NCBI GenBank assembly: GCA_016793095.1
Contig: JAEUJQ010000022.1
Span: 1-45,119, forward strand
Direction of reading: 5' to 3'
DNA: 45,119 nt
Source of the DNA: Myxococcaceae bacterium
GTDB lineage: Bacteria > Myxococcota > Myxococcia > Myxococcales > Myxococcaceae
Shown here: one piece after another, positions 15,609 through 25,708 of the stretch
Numbering within the stretch: position 1 is the first letter of the stretch
Layout: every line of letters starts with the position of its first letter
Notes under the pieces: generated by a model
What the model was told of the DNA's origin: nothing
The model's database searches: none
Seen by the model: the letters and a program-made list of their open reading frames with translations, nothing else
Made by a program: the position numbers and the translations under genes

Positions 15609-17662
15609 GACCCGTTCCGTGAGCCCTCCGAGCCAGCCCCGGGCGGAGGCCCCTGGGTCTTGAGCCGCTCGCGCAGTGACGCGAAGAAGTTCTGCTCCTT
15701 CTCGGTCGGTGGGCCCTGGGGAATCGCGTCGAGATCGATGATTTCACACAGCTCTTCCGGCAGGTCCTGCAGGAAGCGGCTGGGCGTGCGGGGCACCTCG
15801 CGGCCGCGCTTGAGGCGCTGCGTGGCCCGGGTCATCACCAGGCGCTCCCGGGCGCGCGTCATGCCGACGTAGCAGAGGCGACGCTCCTCCTCGGGGTTGG
15901 GCGCCTCGCCCTGCATGCCGGAATGGGGCAGGAGATCCTCCTCGAGGCCCATGAGGAAGACGAGCTTCCACTCGAGGCCCTTGGCGCCGTGGAGCGTCAT
16001 CAGCGTCACCCGGCCCTGCGTGTGGTGCGGCTCGTCCTCCTCCTCCTTCGTGTCGAGGGCGAGGCGGTTCAGGTACGTGAGCAGGCTGGCCTTGGGGCCC
16101 TCGCGCCGCTCGTAGGCCTCGAGGGAGTCGATCACCTGCGCGACGGCCTTCGCCTTCCGATCAGCCGACGCCGCCGACGGGGCGTGGAGCCGCGCGGCGC
16201 CCACGAAGTCGATCTCGCCCAGCAGCTCCCGGGTGACGTGGGCGAGGTTGCCCTTGTTGAACGCGCGCCGGTACCGCTCCACCAGCGCGAGGAACTCGGC
16301 GATCTTCTCGGGGGCGCCCTGCGGCACCTCGGGAATGTCGGCGGCCTGCTCGAGCGCCTTCCACAGCGGGACCTCGTTCGTGACGGCCCAGGCGGTGACG
16401 CGCTCCATGGTGACGTCGCCGATGCCGCGCGCGGGCACGTTGATGATGCGCAGGATGGAGGACTCGTCCTTCGGGTTGGCGATCAGCTTGAAGTACGCGA
16501 TCACGTCGCGCACCTCGCGGCGATCGAAGAACTCGGTGCCGCCGATCACCTCGTAGCGCACGTCCTTCTCGCGCAGCGCCTCCTCGACGGGCCGCGACTG
16601 CCCGTTGGTCCGGTACAGCACCGCGATCTCGTCGGCGGGCAGCCCGTGGGCGAGCGCTTCCTTCACCTCGCGGGCGACGTAGCGGGCCTCCTCTTCTTCG
16701 CTGGGCGCCGACACGAGCTTCACCAGCGGGCCGCCCTTCACGTCCGTCCACATGCGCTTGGCGCGGCGGTGGGGGTTCTGCTCGATGACGGCGTTGGCGC
16801 CGTCGAGGATGACGGCGGTCGAGCGGTAGTTCTGTTCGAGCCGCACCTCCTTCCCACCGGGGAAGTGCCGCTCGAACTCGAGGATGTTGCGCACCTCGGC
16901 GCCGCGCCACGAGTAGATGCACTGATCGTCGTCGCCGACGGCGCAGACGTTCCCGTGCGCCTCGCCCAGGTGGCGCAGCACCTCGAGCTGGGCGCGGTTG
17001 GTGTCCTGGAACTCGTCCACCATGAGGTAGCGGAAGCGCTGCTGGTACTCGCGCTTCACCTTCGGGAACTGCTCGAAGAGGCGCGACGGGTAGACGATGA
17101 GATCGTCGAAGTCGACGGCGCCCTGGGCCTTGAGCGCGAGCTGGTAGAGGGGAAACACCAGGTGCGCGACGAGATCGAGATCGTCGCCCTGCCCCTCGGG
17201 CTTCGGCTGCGGCTCGCTCCCCGAGTTCTTCGCGCGCGAGATGAGCGTCAACACCTTGCGCGGGTCGAACGCCTTGTCATCGACGTTGCGGTCGCGCATG
17301 GCCCGGCGCACGAGGGCGATCTGATCGCCGGTGTCGGCGATCGCGAACTTCTTCGGCCAGCCCAGCTTCGGCAGGTGGGCCTTGAGCACCTCGGCCCCGA
17401 ACGCGTGGAAGGTGGACAGGGTGACGCCGAGCGCGCGCTGCCCGGCCATGTGCACCACGCGCTCCTTCATCTCGGCGGCGGCTTTGTTGGTGAAAGTGAC
17501 CGCGAGGATCGCGCGGGCCGGCACCTTCTTCTCGAGCAGGTGGCAGATGCGGTGGGTGATGACGCGCGTCTTCCCCGAGCCGGCGCCCGCGAGCACGAGG
17601 AGCGGCCCCTCGGTCGTGAGCACGGCCTCGCGCTGCGGGGGGTTGAGGTGCGACAGATCCAC
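15605..17662 (-). CDS. pcrA: UvrD/PcrA/Rep-family DNA helicase
   Basis: A 685-residue SF1A 3'-5' helicase of DNA repair and replication restart. Motifs in order: 'LNPPQREAV' (Q motif), Walker A 'LAGAGSGKT', 'VTFTNKAAAEMKERV', 'STFHAFGAEVL', Walker B 'LMVDEFQDTNRAQ', 'VGDDDQCIYSWRGA', 'LEQNYRST', 'EIAVLYRTNGQSRPVEEAL', 'VTLMTLHGAKGLEWKLVFLMG', and 'RLCYVGMTRARERL'. All helicase motifs look intact. Length is slightly short of UvrD (about 720). The C-terminal tail is disordered and Gly/Ser-rich. GTG start 17662 with AAGGA eight bases upstream. I cannot separate PcrA, UvrD and Rep from sequence alone. Confidence 0.92.
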   Translation of the reverse strand: MDLSHLNPPQREAVLTTEGPLLVLAGAGSGKTRVITHRICHLLEKKVPARAILAVTFTNKAAAEMKERVVHMAGQRALGVTLSTFHAFGAEVLKAHLPKLGWPKKFAIADTGDQIALVRRAMRDRNVDDKAFDPRKVLTLISRAKNSGSEPQPKPEGQGDDLDLVAHLVFPLYQLALKAQGAVDFDDLIVYPSRLFEQFPKVKREYQQRFRYLMVDEFQDTNRAQLEVLRHLGEAHGNVCAVGDDDQCIYSWRGAEVRNILEFERHFPGGKEVRLEQNYRSTAVILDGANAVIEQNPHRRAKRMWTDVKGGPLVKLVSAPSEEEEARYVAREVKEALAHGLPADEIAVLYRTNGQSRPVEEALREKDVRYEVIGGTEFFDRREVRDVIAYFKLIANPKDESSILRIINVPARGIGDVTMERVTAWAVTNEVPLWKALEQAADIPEVPQGAPEKIAEFLALVERYRRAFNKGNLAHVTRELLGEIDFVGAARLHAPSAASADRKAKAVAQVIDSLEAYERREGPKASLLTYLNRLALDTKEEEDEPHHTQGRVTLMTLHGAKGLEWKLVFLMGLEEDLLPHSGMQGEAPNPEEERRLCYVGMTRARERLVMTRATQRLKRGREVPRTPSRFLQDLPEELCEIIDLDAIPQGPPTEKEQNFFASLRERLKTQGPPPGAGSEGSRNGS

Positions 17663-17739
17663 GGCGACGTCCTTGTACTCGACCGCGGCGGCAGATCGTC
17701 GGGCAATCCGGGCGGGGCTTTGACATGCTCCCCCCGCCG

Positions 17740-18486
17740 ATGCCGTCGATCCGGATCAACGAGTACTCCTACGAGTACGCCTGGTGGGGGGCGGGGGAGG
17801 AGAAGGCTCCGCTCCTGCTGCTCCACGAGGCCGCGGGGCACGCGAAGGGCTGGGGCGAGTTCCCCCGGCGCCTCGCGGAGGCCATCGACCGGCGCGTCTA
17901 CGCGTACTCGCGGCTGGGCTGGGGCGAGTCGGAGCCGTTGCCGTCACCGCTCGCCGCCGGCTACCTCGAGAAGGAGGCGCTCGACGTGCTGCCCGAGCTA
18001 CGCACGGCCCTGCGGCTCGACCGGGTGATCCTCATCGGGTTCCAGGAGGGCGCCAGCATCTCGCTCATCCACGCCGGCGCGTCGTCGATGCCCGTCGAGG
18101 GGGTCATCGCCATCTCGCCCCTCCTCTCCGTGGACGACGCGCTCAAGGCCGAGATCCGCAAGCTGCACCAGCGCGGCCTGCCGGAGTCCATCGAGGCGAC
18201 CGCTGCGGACCCGGACCGCACCTTCGATCAGTGGGCCCGGCTGTGGACGGGGCCCGCCTTCGCGCAGTGGCAGATGGACGACTTCGTGCGCGGCGTGACC
18301 TGCCCGGTGCTGGGGCTGCGCGGCGAGCACGACGGCTTCACCTCACCGGGCCACCTCGAGCGCCTGGGGACGCTCGTGAAGCAGCTCGAGCCCGTCACGC
18401 TCTCGGGCTGCCGGCACGCGCCGCACGTGGACAAGCCTGCGGCCGTGGTGACCGCGGTGTCGGCCTTCGCCAGGCTGCTGCCCTGA
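17740..18486 (+). CDS. Alpha/beta-hydrolase-fold protein lacking the nucleophile serine
   Basis: A 248-residue protein with the fold markers: 'LLLLHEAAGHAKGW' (HG-like oxyanion region), 'YAYSRLGWGESEP', the strand and elbow 'VILIGFQEGASISL', acid 'LRGEHDGFTSP', and His region 'CRHAPHVDKP'. At the nucleophile elbow the usual G-x-S-x-G reads G-F-Q-E-G, so Ser is replaced by Gln. The Asp and His are kept. It may be a non-catalytic member of the family or use another residue. An in-frame ATG at 17725 also exists. ATG 17740 (MPSIRINEYSYEY) is preferred by family shape, with a TGCTCC element about 14 bases before it. Confidence 0.75.
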   Translation: MPSIRINEYSYEYAWWGAGEEKAPLLLLHEAAGHAKGWGEFPRRLAEAIDRRVYAYSRLGWGESEPLPSPLAAGYLEKEALDVLPELRTALRLDRVILIGFQEGASISLIHAGASSMPVEGVIAISPLLSVDDALKAEIRKLHQRGLPESIEATAADPDRTFDQWARLWTGPAFAQWQMDDFVRGVTCPVLGLRGEHDGFTSPGHLERLGTLVKQLEPVTLSGCRHAPHVDKPAAVVTAVSAFARLLP

Positions 18487-18521
18487 CGTCTGACGAGGGT
18501 CAACGCGTGACGCGACCAACG

Positions 18522-18530
18522 TGCTATCCG
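18522..18530 (+). promoter_or_regulatory. Extended -10 element upstream of TPR protein gene
   Basis: TGCTATCCG ends six bases before ATG 18537. There is no ribosome binding site between them, which fits a leaderless mRNA. Confidence 0.4.
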
Positions 18531-18536
18531 CGTTCG

Positions 18537-20675
18537 ATGCGCGCTCTGCTCCTCGTCGTGGTCCTGGCCGCTCCGCTGACGACCGCGGCCAGGAAGCCGC
18601 CACCGGAGATCCAGCGGATCATCGAGAAGGACCGGCGCGACGAGTCCTTGACGGACGACGAGCAGAAGAAGCTGCAGGCCTGGGAGGACGAGGTGGAGAA
18701 GGAAGAGGAGCGCGCCATGGAGGCGATGGAGCGCAACCTGCTCGAGGCCGTGAAGCAGACCGCCCCGCCCGAGGTGCTCCAGGAGCTGAAGTTCCAGTGC
18801 CCGGCGAAGCAACCCGTCCTCGCGGTGAAGGCGCCGAGCGCCGCCGAGTGGGCCACGCTGATCGATCAGGTGTCGAAGGCGATGTCCGCGAAGCTGGGCG
18901 AGGCAGGCCCACGATTGGTGAAGGCCACGCGCGCGAAGAAGGCCCACGACGCGCGGACGGTCGGCGCGGTGCTGGGCTCGCTCCACTCGGTGACCGCCGG
19001 GGTGCTGGTGACGGCCGAGGCGTGCCGGCTCGAGCCCTCGAACGTGCACTGCGCGGCGAACCTGGGCTCGCTGCTCGACGGCCTCGACGACGACCCGGGC
19101 GCGGTGACGGCGCTCGCCTGGGCGCAGGCGAAGGACCCGAAGCACCCGCTGCCGCAGATGAACCTGGGGTGGCTCTCCTTCCATCGGGGCGACTTCGCCG
19201 CGGCGAAGGGCCGCTTCGAGACGGTCGAGCGCACGCTCGGGCCTTCGCGCTTCACCGATCTCGCGCTCGGGCTCACCGCGCACTGCACGGGCGATCACAC
19301 CACGGCGCGCACGAGGCTCCGCCGCAACCGTCTGCCACCTCACGCCCGGCCGGCGATGGACGAGGAGGACCAGCGCTCCGTGCAGCGCCGCGGGAAGGAC
19401 AAGAAGAGCGAGTCCGATGACGGCGAGGACGACGACTCGCCCGAGCCCGATCCGAACGAGCCGCCGCCGTCACCGCTCGCGCGCTCCGCCGCCATGCGCC
19501 CCGAGCTGCCGCACCCGCTCATCGCCACCAGCGAGGAGGAGCTGGGGCCGTCGGCGAAGCGCAAGCTCGACATCATGAAGGAGTGGCTCGAGGACAAGCA
19601 GAAGCTCGAGCAGCGCGCCGCCGGGCTGCGGGCCACCGTGGCCGCCGAAGACGAGGCCGCCGGCACCCGCGCCGAGGGCAACCGCCTGGTGCTGACGGTG
19701 AGCGACGACGGCGCCGACGACGCGTACGAGCGGGTGCGCGACTACTACCGCGCGAGGTTCTGGAAGATCACGAAGGCCCGCAACGCTGCCCTCGAGCCGG
19801 TGCGGCTCGACGCGAAGACCCGCACCGACGCCCTGCGCAAGCGCATGGGAGGCTGCATGCAGAGCGCGAACAAGAGCTGCGCGGTCGCGGTGTGCGCTGA
19901 CGCAAAGGGCCTTCGGGGCTCGATCCTCACGTCGGCGGTGATGGCCTGGCAGCCGCACCACACGCAGCTCCACACGCTGATCGGCGACTTCGGGCAGGTG
20001 TCGGCCGAGGCCGTCGCGCTGGCCAGGACCGAGGCGCGGCGCGCGGTGGTGGACTCCTGGCGGCAGGCGCAGGTGATCAACTGGCTGCACGCCGACTGGT
20101 CGAGCGCCGTCACCGTCGAGGGCATCGCGGCGTCGGCGATCGTCGAGCTCTGCCCCAAAGAGGTCCCCGTGCCCGCGCCGACCTCGAAGAAGGTGCCCCA
20201 GAAGCCCGCGAAGAAGGGCTGCTCGCAGGCCAGCCAGGACACGCAGGCCGGCCTCGATCTCGAGGTGGTCGCGGTGAAGGCCGGCTGCGGCAAGGTCGAG
20301 CTCACCGTGAACTTCAAAGGCTTCACCGGCAGCATCGGCCACGACAAGAACAGCCAGACGACGACCCTGTTCCTCGGCGTGGGCCACAGCGGCGAACTGA
20401 GCGGCAACGCGGGGATGTACTTCGAGTCCACTGGCGGCCACATCTCGGACTTCGGGGTGCGGGCGACGGCTGGCGCGTCGGCGGTCGGACTGACCGCGGA
20501 GACGCAGCTTGGGTTCGGCGTCGGCAAGGCCGTCGACGGCTTCCTCGCCGCGTCCGAGGGCGGGGCCTCGACAGGCGGGGCGCTCGAAGCGGCGTTGGTG
20601 AGCGGCTCGACGTTCCAGACGAGCGGCGGGGCCTCCGTCGGACCGCTGTCCTTGACCGGGCCAATGCTCAAGTAG
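18537..20675 (+). CDS. Exported TPR-containing protein, unknown function
   Basis: A 712-residue protein. The signal peptide is MRALLLVVVLAAPLTTAA. Residues 20-70 are charged and coiled-coil-like (DDEQKKLQAWEDEVEKEEERAMEA). Residues about 130-260 hold TPR-like helices ('VTAEACRLEPSNVHCAANLGSLL', 'AQAKDPKHPLPQMNLGWLSFHRGDFAAAKGRF'). A disordered acidic stretch follows (about 280-320), then a helical region with Cys residues. The C-terminus is Gly/Ala-rich and beta-like (FGVRATAGASAVGLTAETQ), perhaps associated with a membrane. The frame runs open far upstream, but that would overlap the hydrolase gene in another frame. I do not recognise the family. Confidence 0.8.
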   Translation: MRALLLVVVLAAPLTTAARKPPPEIQRIIEKDRRDESLTDDEQKKLQAWEDEVEKEEERAMEAMERNLLEAVKQTAPPEVLQELKFQCPAKQPVLAVKAPSAAEWATLIDQVSKAMSAKLGEAGPRLVKATRAKKAHDARTVGAVLGSLHSVTAGVLVTAEACRLEPSNVHCAANLGSLLDGLDDDPGAVTALAWAQAKDPKHPLPQMNLGWLSFHRGDFAAAKGRFETVERTLGPSRFTDLALGLTAHCTGDHTTARTRLRRNRLPPHARPAMDEEDQRSVQRRGKDKKSESDDGEDDDSPEPDPNEPPPSPLARSAAMRPELPHPLIATSEEELGPSAKRKLDIMKEWLEDKQKLEQRAAGLRATVAAEDEAAGTRAEGNRLVLTVSDDGADDAYERVRDYYRARFWKITKARNAALEPVRLDAKTRTDALRKRMGGCMQSANKSCAVAVCADAKGLRGSILTSAVMAWQPHHTQLHTLIGDFGQVSAEAVALARTEARRAVVDSWRQAQVINWLHADWSSAVTVEGIAASAIVELCPKEVPVPAPTSKKVPQKPAKKGCSQASQDTQAGLDLEVVAVKAGCGKVELTVNFKGFTGSIGHDKNSQTTTLFLGVGHSGELSGNAGMYFESTGGHISDFGVRATAGASAVGLTAETQLGFGVGKAVDGFLAASEGGASTGGALEAALVSGSTFQTSGGASVGPLSLTGPMLK

Positions 20676-20720
20676 CGACAGGTTCTTCGTGAAGGGCGAA
20701 AGCTGGGGAATACTCGGGGC

Positions 20721-21203
20721 GTGGCCCGCGACACGAAGAAGACCGCCCTCGAGCCGGACGAAGCCCGCGCGCTGATCGCCTCGCTCGACAAGCGCCGGTT
20801 CCTCGACGAGCTGAACCGCCTGACGCAGACGTTCGCGTCCGATCCCGGCAACCCGGGCAGCTACGCCTGCAAGGACTGCGTGCGCTGCGCGAACTGCATG
20901 TTCTGCGAGGGCTGCGAGGCCTGCTACGCGTCGACCCACTGCATCCGGTGCGAGCTCTGCAACAACTGCTCGCACTGCGTGGACTCGAAGTCGCTCCATG
21001 GCTGCGCGTACTGCGTGTCGAGCGAGAACTGCACGACGAGCGCCTACGTCGTCTTCAGCCGCAACCTGTCGGACTGCACGTACTGCTTCGGCTGCGTGGG
21101 CCTGTCCAAGAAGGACTTTCACATCTTGAACGTGGGCTTCTCGCGACAGGAATACTTCGAGCTGACGGCGAAGCTGAAGAAGGAGCTCGGCGTCAAGGGC
21201 TGA
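20721..21203 (+). CDS. CXX-repeat cysteine-rich protein
   Basis: A 160-residue protein. After a 45-residue helical N-terminus (ALIASLDKRRFLDELNRL) comes a region with 18 cysteines. Most are spaced exactly three residues apart, in the pattern C-x2-C-x2-C, first seven in a row, then five, then looser pairs. The spacing is too regular for an ordinary zinc finger. It suggests a stacked ladder or a polynuclear metal or cluster site. The C-terminus 'KKDFHILNVGFSRQEYFELTAKLKKELG' is conserved-looking. No signal peptide, so it is cytoplasmic, where free thiols or bound metal are likely. Related proteins have, to my knowledge, been mislabelled CaiB/BaiF. GTG start, with TACT-type -10 ten bases upstream and no ribosome binding site. 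Confidence 0.75.
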   Translation: MARDTKKTALEPDEARALIASLDKRRFLDELNRLTQTFASDPGNPGSYACKDCVRCANCMFCEGCEACYASTHCIRCELCNNCSHCVDSKSLHGCAYCVSSENCTTSAYVVFSRNLSDCTYCFGCVGLSKKDFHILNVGFSRQEYFELTAKLKKELGVKG

Positions 21204-21215
21204 GCCGGGCCAACG

Positions 21216-22394
21216 TCACAGCACCCTCAGGAACCACGCCTTGAGGTACTCGGTCTCGGGCAGGCCCGGCAGCACCGGGTGATCCAGCCCCGCGCCGCGC
21301 CGCTCGAGCACCTGCACCGTGCGCTTCGCGTCAGCCGCCGCCTCGAGCACCACCTCGTCGAACGCCTCGCGCGACAGCTTCCCCGAGCACGAGCACGTCA
21401 CCAGCAGCCCCTCGGGCGCGAGCAGCTTGAAGGCCCGCACGTTGAGCTCGTGGTAGGCGCGCTTCGCCGTCGCGAGGCCCTCCTTGCGCTTGGCCAGCCC
21501 GGGCGGGTCGATCACCACCGTGTCGAACAGCGCGCCTGCGTCGGACAGCGAGCGGAGCACGTCGAAGGCGTTGGCCGTCTTCACCTCGACGTGACGGTGA
21601 CCGTTGCGCTCCATGTTCGCGCGGGCGCGGTTCGCGGCGTCGGGATCCTGCTCGACGGCGATGACGGATGTGCAGCTCCGGGCGAGCGCGAGCGCGAACC
21701 CACCGTGGTAGCTGAACGTGTCGAGCGCCCTGCCCTTCGCCAGCTCGCCGGCGCGCAGGTGGTTGTCGAGCTGATCGAGGAACGAGCCCGTCTTCGAGTC
21801 GGCGAGCAGGTCGATCTCCAGCGCGCTCGCGCCCTCGTGGTAGCGCACCAGCGTCGCGCCTTCGCCGGCGAGCACCTTCGTCTCGCGGCCCAGCCCCTCG
21901 AAGTCGCGCCCCGACGCGTCGTCGCGACAGACGACGAGCCGGGCGCCGGTCACCTCGCGCAGCAGCTCGGCCCAGCGCGCTTTGCGCACGTCGGCGCCCT
22001 CGCTCAGCGCCTGCACCGTCAGCGCCGGCCCGTAGCGATCGACGATGAGGCCCGGCACGAGGTCGGCCTCGCTGTGCACCACGCGAAGGGCGTCGCGCGC
22101 CTTCAGGCTGCTCCGCCGCGCCAGCGCCAGCTCGAAGCGCCGCCTCCAGAACGCGTCATCGACCCGCTCGTCGGCCGCGAGCTTGCGCGTCACCAGCCTC
22201 AGCGCGAGCGGAGACCTCGTCGCCGCGAACGCCTGCCCGAGCGGGTTCTGCTGCGCGTCCACCACGTCGACGAGCGCGCCGGGCGGCAGATCGCCGGGCA
22301 GCGCCTCGACCTCCTGGCGCCACACCCACGGGTAGCCCTGGCGCACCGACTTCGCGGCCTTGAGGCTCACCTTCGCGACGGGGGCCTTCGTCAC
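21216..22394 (-). CDS. rlmI: RlmI-like class I SAM-dependent rRNA (cytosine) methyltransferase
   Basis: A 392-residue protein. The N-terminal PUA-like domain (VSLKAAKSVRQGYPWVWRQE) is followed by an 'RLMI1'-like middle part with 'DLVPGLIVDRYGPALTVQ'. The methyltransferase domain has 'VLAGEGATLVRYHEG', 'ALDTFSYHGGFALALARS' (SAM motif I), 'VIAVEQDPDAANRARANMERNG', 'DTVVIDPPGLAKRK' (motif IV) and 'LLVTCSCSGKLS' with the catalytic-type Cys. RlmI makes m5C1962 in 23S rRNA. The target here is inferred. The GTG start overlaps the TGA of the upstream lipoprotein gene (GTGA), so translation is coupled in a clpX-lipoprotein-rlmI operon. Confidence 0.88.
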   Translation of the reverse strand: MTKAPVAKVSLKAAKSVRQGYPWVWRQEVEALPGDLPPGALVDVVDAQQNPLGQAFAATRSPLALRLVTRKLAADERVDDAFWRRRFELALARRSSLKARDALRVVHSEADLVPGLIVDRYGPALTVQALSEGADVRKARWAELLREVTGARLVVCRDDASGRDFEGLGRETKVLAGEGATLVRYHEGASALEIDLLADSKTGSFLDQLDNHLRAGELAKGRALDTFSYHGGFALALARSCTSVIAVEQDPDAANRARANMERNGHRHVEVKTANAFDVLRSLSDAGALFDTVVIDPPGLAKRKEGLATAKRAYHELNVRAFKLLAPEGLLVTCSCSGKLSREAFDEVVLEAAADAKRTVQVLERRGAGLDHPVLPGLPETEYLKAWFLRVL

Positions 22395-23640
22395 TCGAGC
22401 CCCCGCGCCGCGAGCTCACCATCGTCTTCCCCGCGCAGGTGCCCCACCTCGTGGAGCAGCGTCACCTTCATCTGCTGGACGAGCTCCTCGCGCGTCTTCA
22501 CCGCCCGGCCCAGGTTCTTGCGGTACAGCACCACCGAGCGGCAGGGGTCGCCGTCTTCCGGCTGACAGGCCTCCTGAATCGGCGGACCGCGGAACAACCC
22601 GAGGATCGTCGGCGACAGCGGCGGCTCTCCCGTCGTGAGATCGGCGAGCGCCGGCACGTCTTCCGCGCCGATCGGCACGCCCTTGAGGTCCGCCTTCACC
22701 TCGGCGGGGAGCGCCTCGACGAGCGCCGCGAGCTCCTTCTCGAACTCGGGCTTCGGCAAGAGGACCGGCGTCCAGAAGTGCTCGGGCGACGCCAGGTGCG
22801 CCTTCGCGAAGTGTCTGTCGGCCTCGGCCTGCTTGCCGTCGCGCTCGAGGATCAAGGCGAGGTGGTAGTGCGCGTGCCCGCCGCGCTTCGCATCGCCGGT
22901 GAGCTTCTGGAACGCAGCCTGCGCCTCGGGGAACCGGCAGCGCTCGAACAGCGCCAGCGCGCGCTCGAACGACGCCTCGGGGTCGTCCTTCGCGCGCTCG
23001 AGCACCCACTCGCTCCGCGCGATCGCCTCGGCGTTCCGGCCGACGTCGTTGAGCGCCACCGCGGCCACCCGCCCGAGCTCCAGCGCGATGGCCAGCTCCT
23101 CCTTGTCTCCCGAGCGCGCCGCCGCCGCCTGCGCCAGGGCGAACCCGCGCTCGGCGTACAGCACGCCCAGCTCGTCCACCTCGCGCGACGAGGGCAGCAC
23201 CGCCGAGTACAGGTGGGCCGCGCCGAGCAGCGCGTCGAGGGACTGGGGATCGACCGCGAGCGCGCGCGCGTACGCCAGCTTCGCCTCGTCGAGGCGCTCG
23301 AGCGCCACCAGCGCCCGGCCCCGCTCCGCGTGCGCCATCGGCTCGTCGGGAGCCAGCGCCGACGCCTGCGCGGCGCACGACAACGCCTTGTCCCAGGCCA
23401 GCCCGTCGGCGAACGCCTGCGCGGCCTCGAGCGGGTCCTTCCCCTTCGCCTCGCAGACGGCCAGCGGGTGCACGTCGTGCGGCGAGGGCGCGTCCAGCCG
23501 GACCGGGGTCGGGGGCACCTTCGAGGGGGCCTGGACGATCGGCGTCTGGCACTCGCAGCTCCCCGCGTCGACGGGCGCGGTCGGCCGGGGACACGCGGTG
23601 AAGCCGAGGACCACCAGGAGCGCCGCGAGGCGCGCCACCC

Positions 23641-23644
<4 letters not shown>
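22391..23644 (-). CDS. TPR lipoprotein with C-terminal HExxH (zincin-like) motif
   Basis: A 417-residue protein. It has a lipoprotein signal [18 protein letters not shown], with a lipobox ending at Cys. A Cys/Pro-rich linker is followed by TPR repeats across the middle ('[20 protein letters not shown]', '[33 protein letters not shown]', '[23 protein letters not shown]', '[24 protein letters not shown]'). The last 80 residues include '[10 protein letters not shown]', 'SVVLYRKNL' and '[16 protein letters not shown]', which resemble the minimal metalloprotease family zincin_1 (HExGHxxG). GTG 23644 overlaps the clpX stop as GTGA. The longer frame reaching 23719 lies inside clpX. Probably an outer-membrane-attached, zinc-binding protein of the periplasm. 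Protease activity is not proven. Confidence 0.8.
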
Positions 23645-24924
<1,280 letters not shown>

Positions 24925-24949
24925 ACCGTCCTCCAGTGGCCTACTGCTG

Positions 24950-24955
24950 ACTGTA
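24950..24955 (-). promoter_or_regulatory. Possible -10 element of clpX
   Basis: TACAGT on the minus strand lies about 25 bases upstream of the TTG start and matches TAnnnT. A weak TTTTCT is in the -35 zone. The resulting short leader would include the GGAGG site. Confidence 0.35.
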
Positions 24956-25050
24956 ACCGCAGGAACCGCACGAAGAAAACTCTAGCAACGCCCGGGCGCG
25001 ACGGCACGACGACCGACGGGCCTCCTCTGACCCGACCAGACAGCCGGCGG

Positions 25051-25674
25051 TCACGCTTCGGCCTTCTTCGCGACGACCTCTTCCAGGTCCTGGGCCAGGG
25101 CGTCGGCGCGCTCGACGATCGCGCGGGGCACCTTCTTGTTCGCCCTCAACTCGGCCGCCAGGCGCTTGAGCTGCAGCCACAGCCGCTTGACCTCGGCGGC
25201 GTCGTTGGGGTCACGCTCGGGCGGGGGGAAGCGCTCCACCAGATCGCGTCGCAGCTCGCTGGTCGGCTTCTCGGGGTTCCAGATGGAGTCGCGGATCGAC
25301 TTGTACTCCTGGGCTGACAGCTGGCCCCGCTCTTCGGCCTGCGCCAGCACCTCGACCACCTCGAACGGCGGGGCCGACTCGGCGACGTCGGGAGCCGCCA
25401 GGCGCTCGGGCTCGTACTTGTTCATCACCGAGTAGCCCTTCGTGAGCTTGTCGGCGGTCTGCTTGCGGATGCGCAGCTCGGCCAGGCAGTAGGCCTCGAA
25501 CGTCGGGTAGCCCCAGTCCTGGAAGGTGCCCTCGTGCTTCACCTTCGTGAGCAGCTTGCCCAGCTCGACCCACGAGGACTTGAAGCGCTTCGCGGCCAGC
25601 AGCACGAGCTGCCGGAACGAGCCGGGTGGCGCTGCCATCGCCTTCCGCTCGAGCTCCTGTTCGACGTTCGCCAT
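25051..25674 (-). CDS. Conserved-looking soluble protein of unknown function
   Basis: A 207-residue, largely helical, charged protein. The N-terminal half has 'PGSFRQLVLLAAKRFKSSWVELGKLLTKV' and 'GYPTFEAYCLAELRIRKQTADKLTKGY', the latter resembling a helix-turn-helix-like segment. A middle Pro/Glu region precedes a C-terminal coiled-coil-like helix (KRLWLQLKRLAAELRANKK). No signal peptide or membrane segment. ATG 25674. A DNA-binding or scaffold role is possible but not established. It lies alone between clpX and the GYF gene. Confidence 0.7.
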   Translation of the reverse strand: MANVEQELERKAMAAPPGSFRQLVLLAAKRFKSSWVELGKLLTKVKHEGTFQDWGYPTFEAYCLAELRIRKQTADKLTKGYSVMNKYEPERLAAPDVAESAPPFEVVEVLAQAEERGQLSAQEYKSIRDSIWNPEKPTSELRRDLVERFPPPERDPNDAAEVKRLWLQLKRLAAELRANKKVPRAIVERADALAQDLEEVVAKKAEA

Positions 25675-25708
25675 AGACTGGCGTGTGAACCAGAGAGCCG
25701 CGGTCCTT

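Noticed and set aside
17720-17725. TTGACA upstream of the alpha/beta hydrolase
   Set aside because: No -10 at 16-19 bases; the expected position falls inside the coding region.
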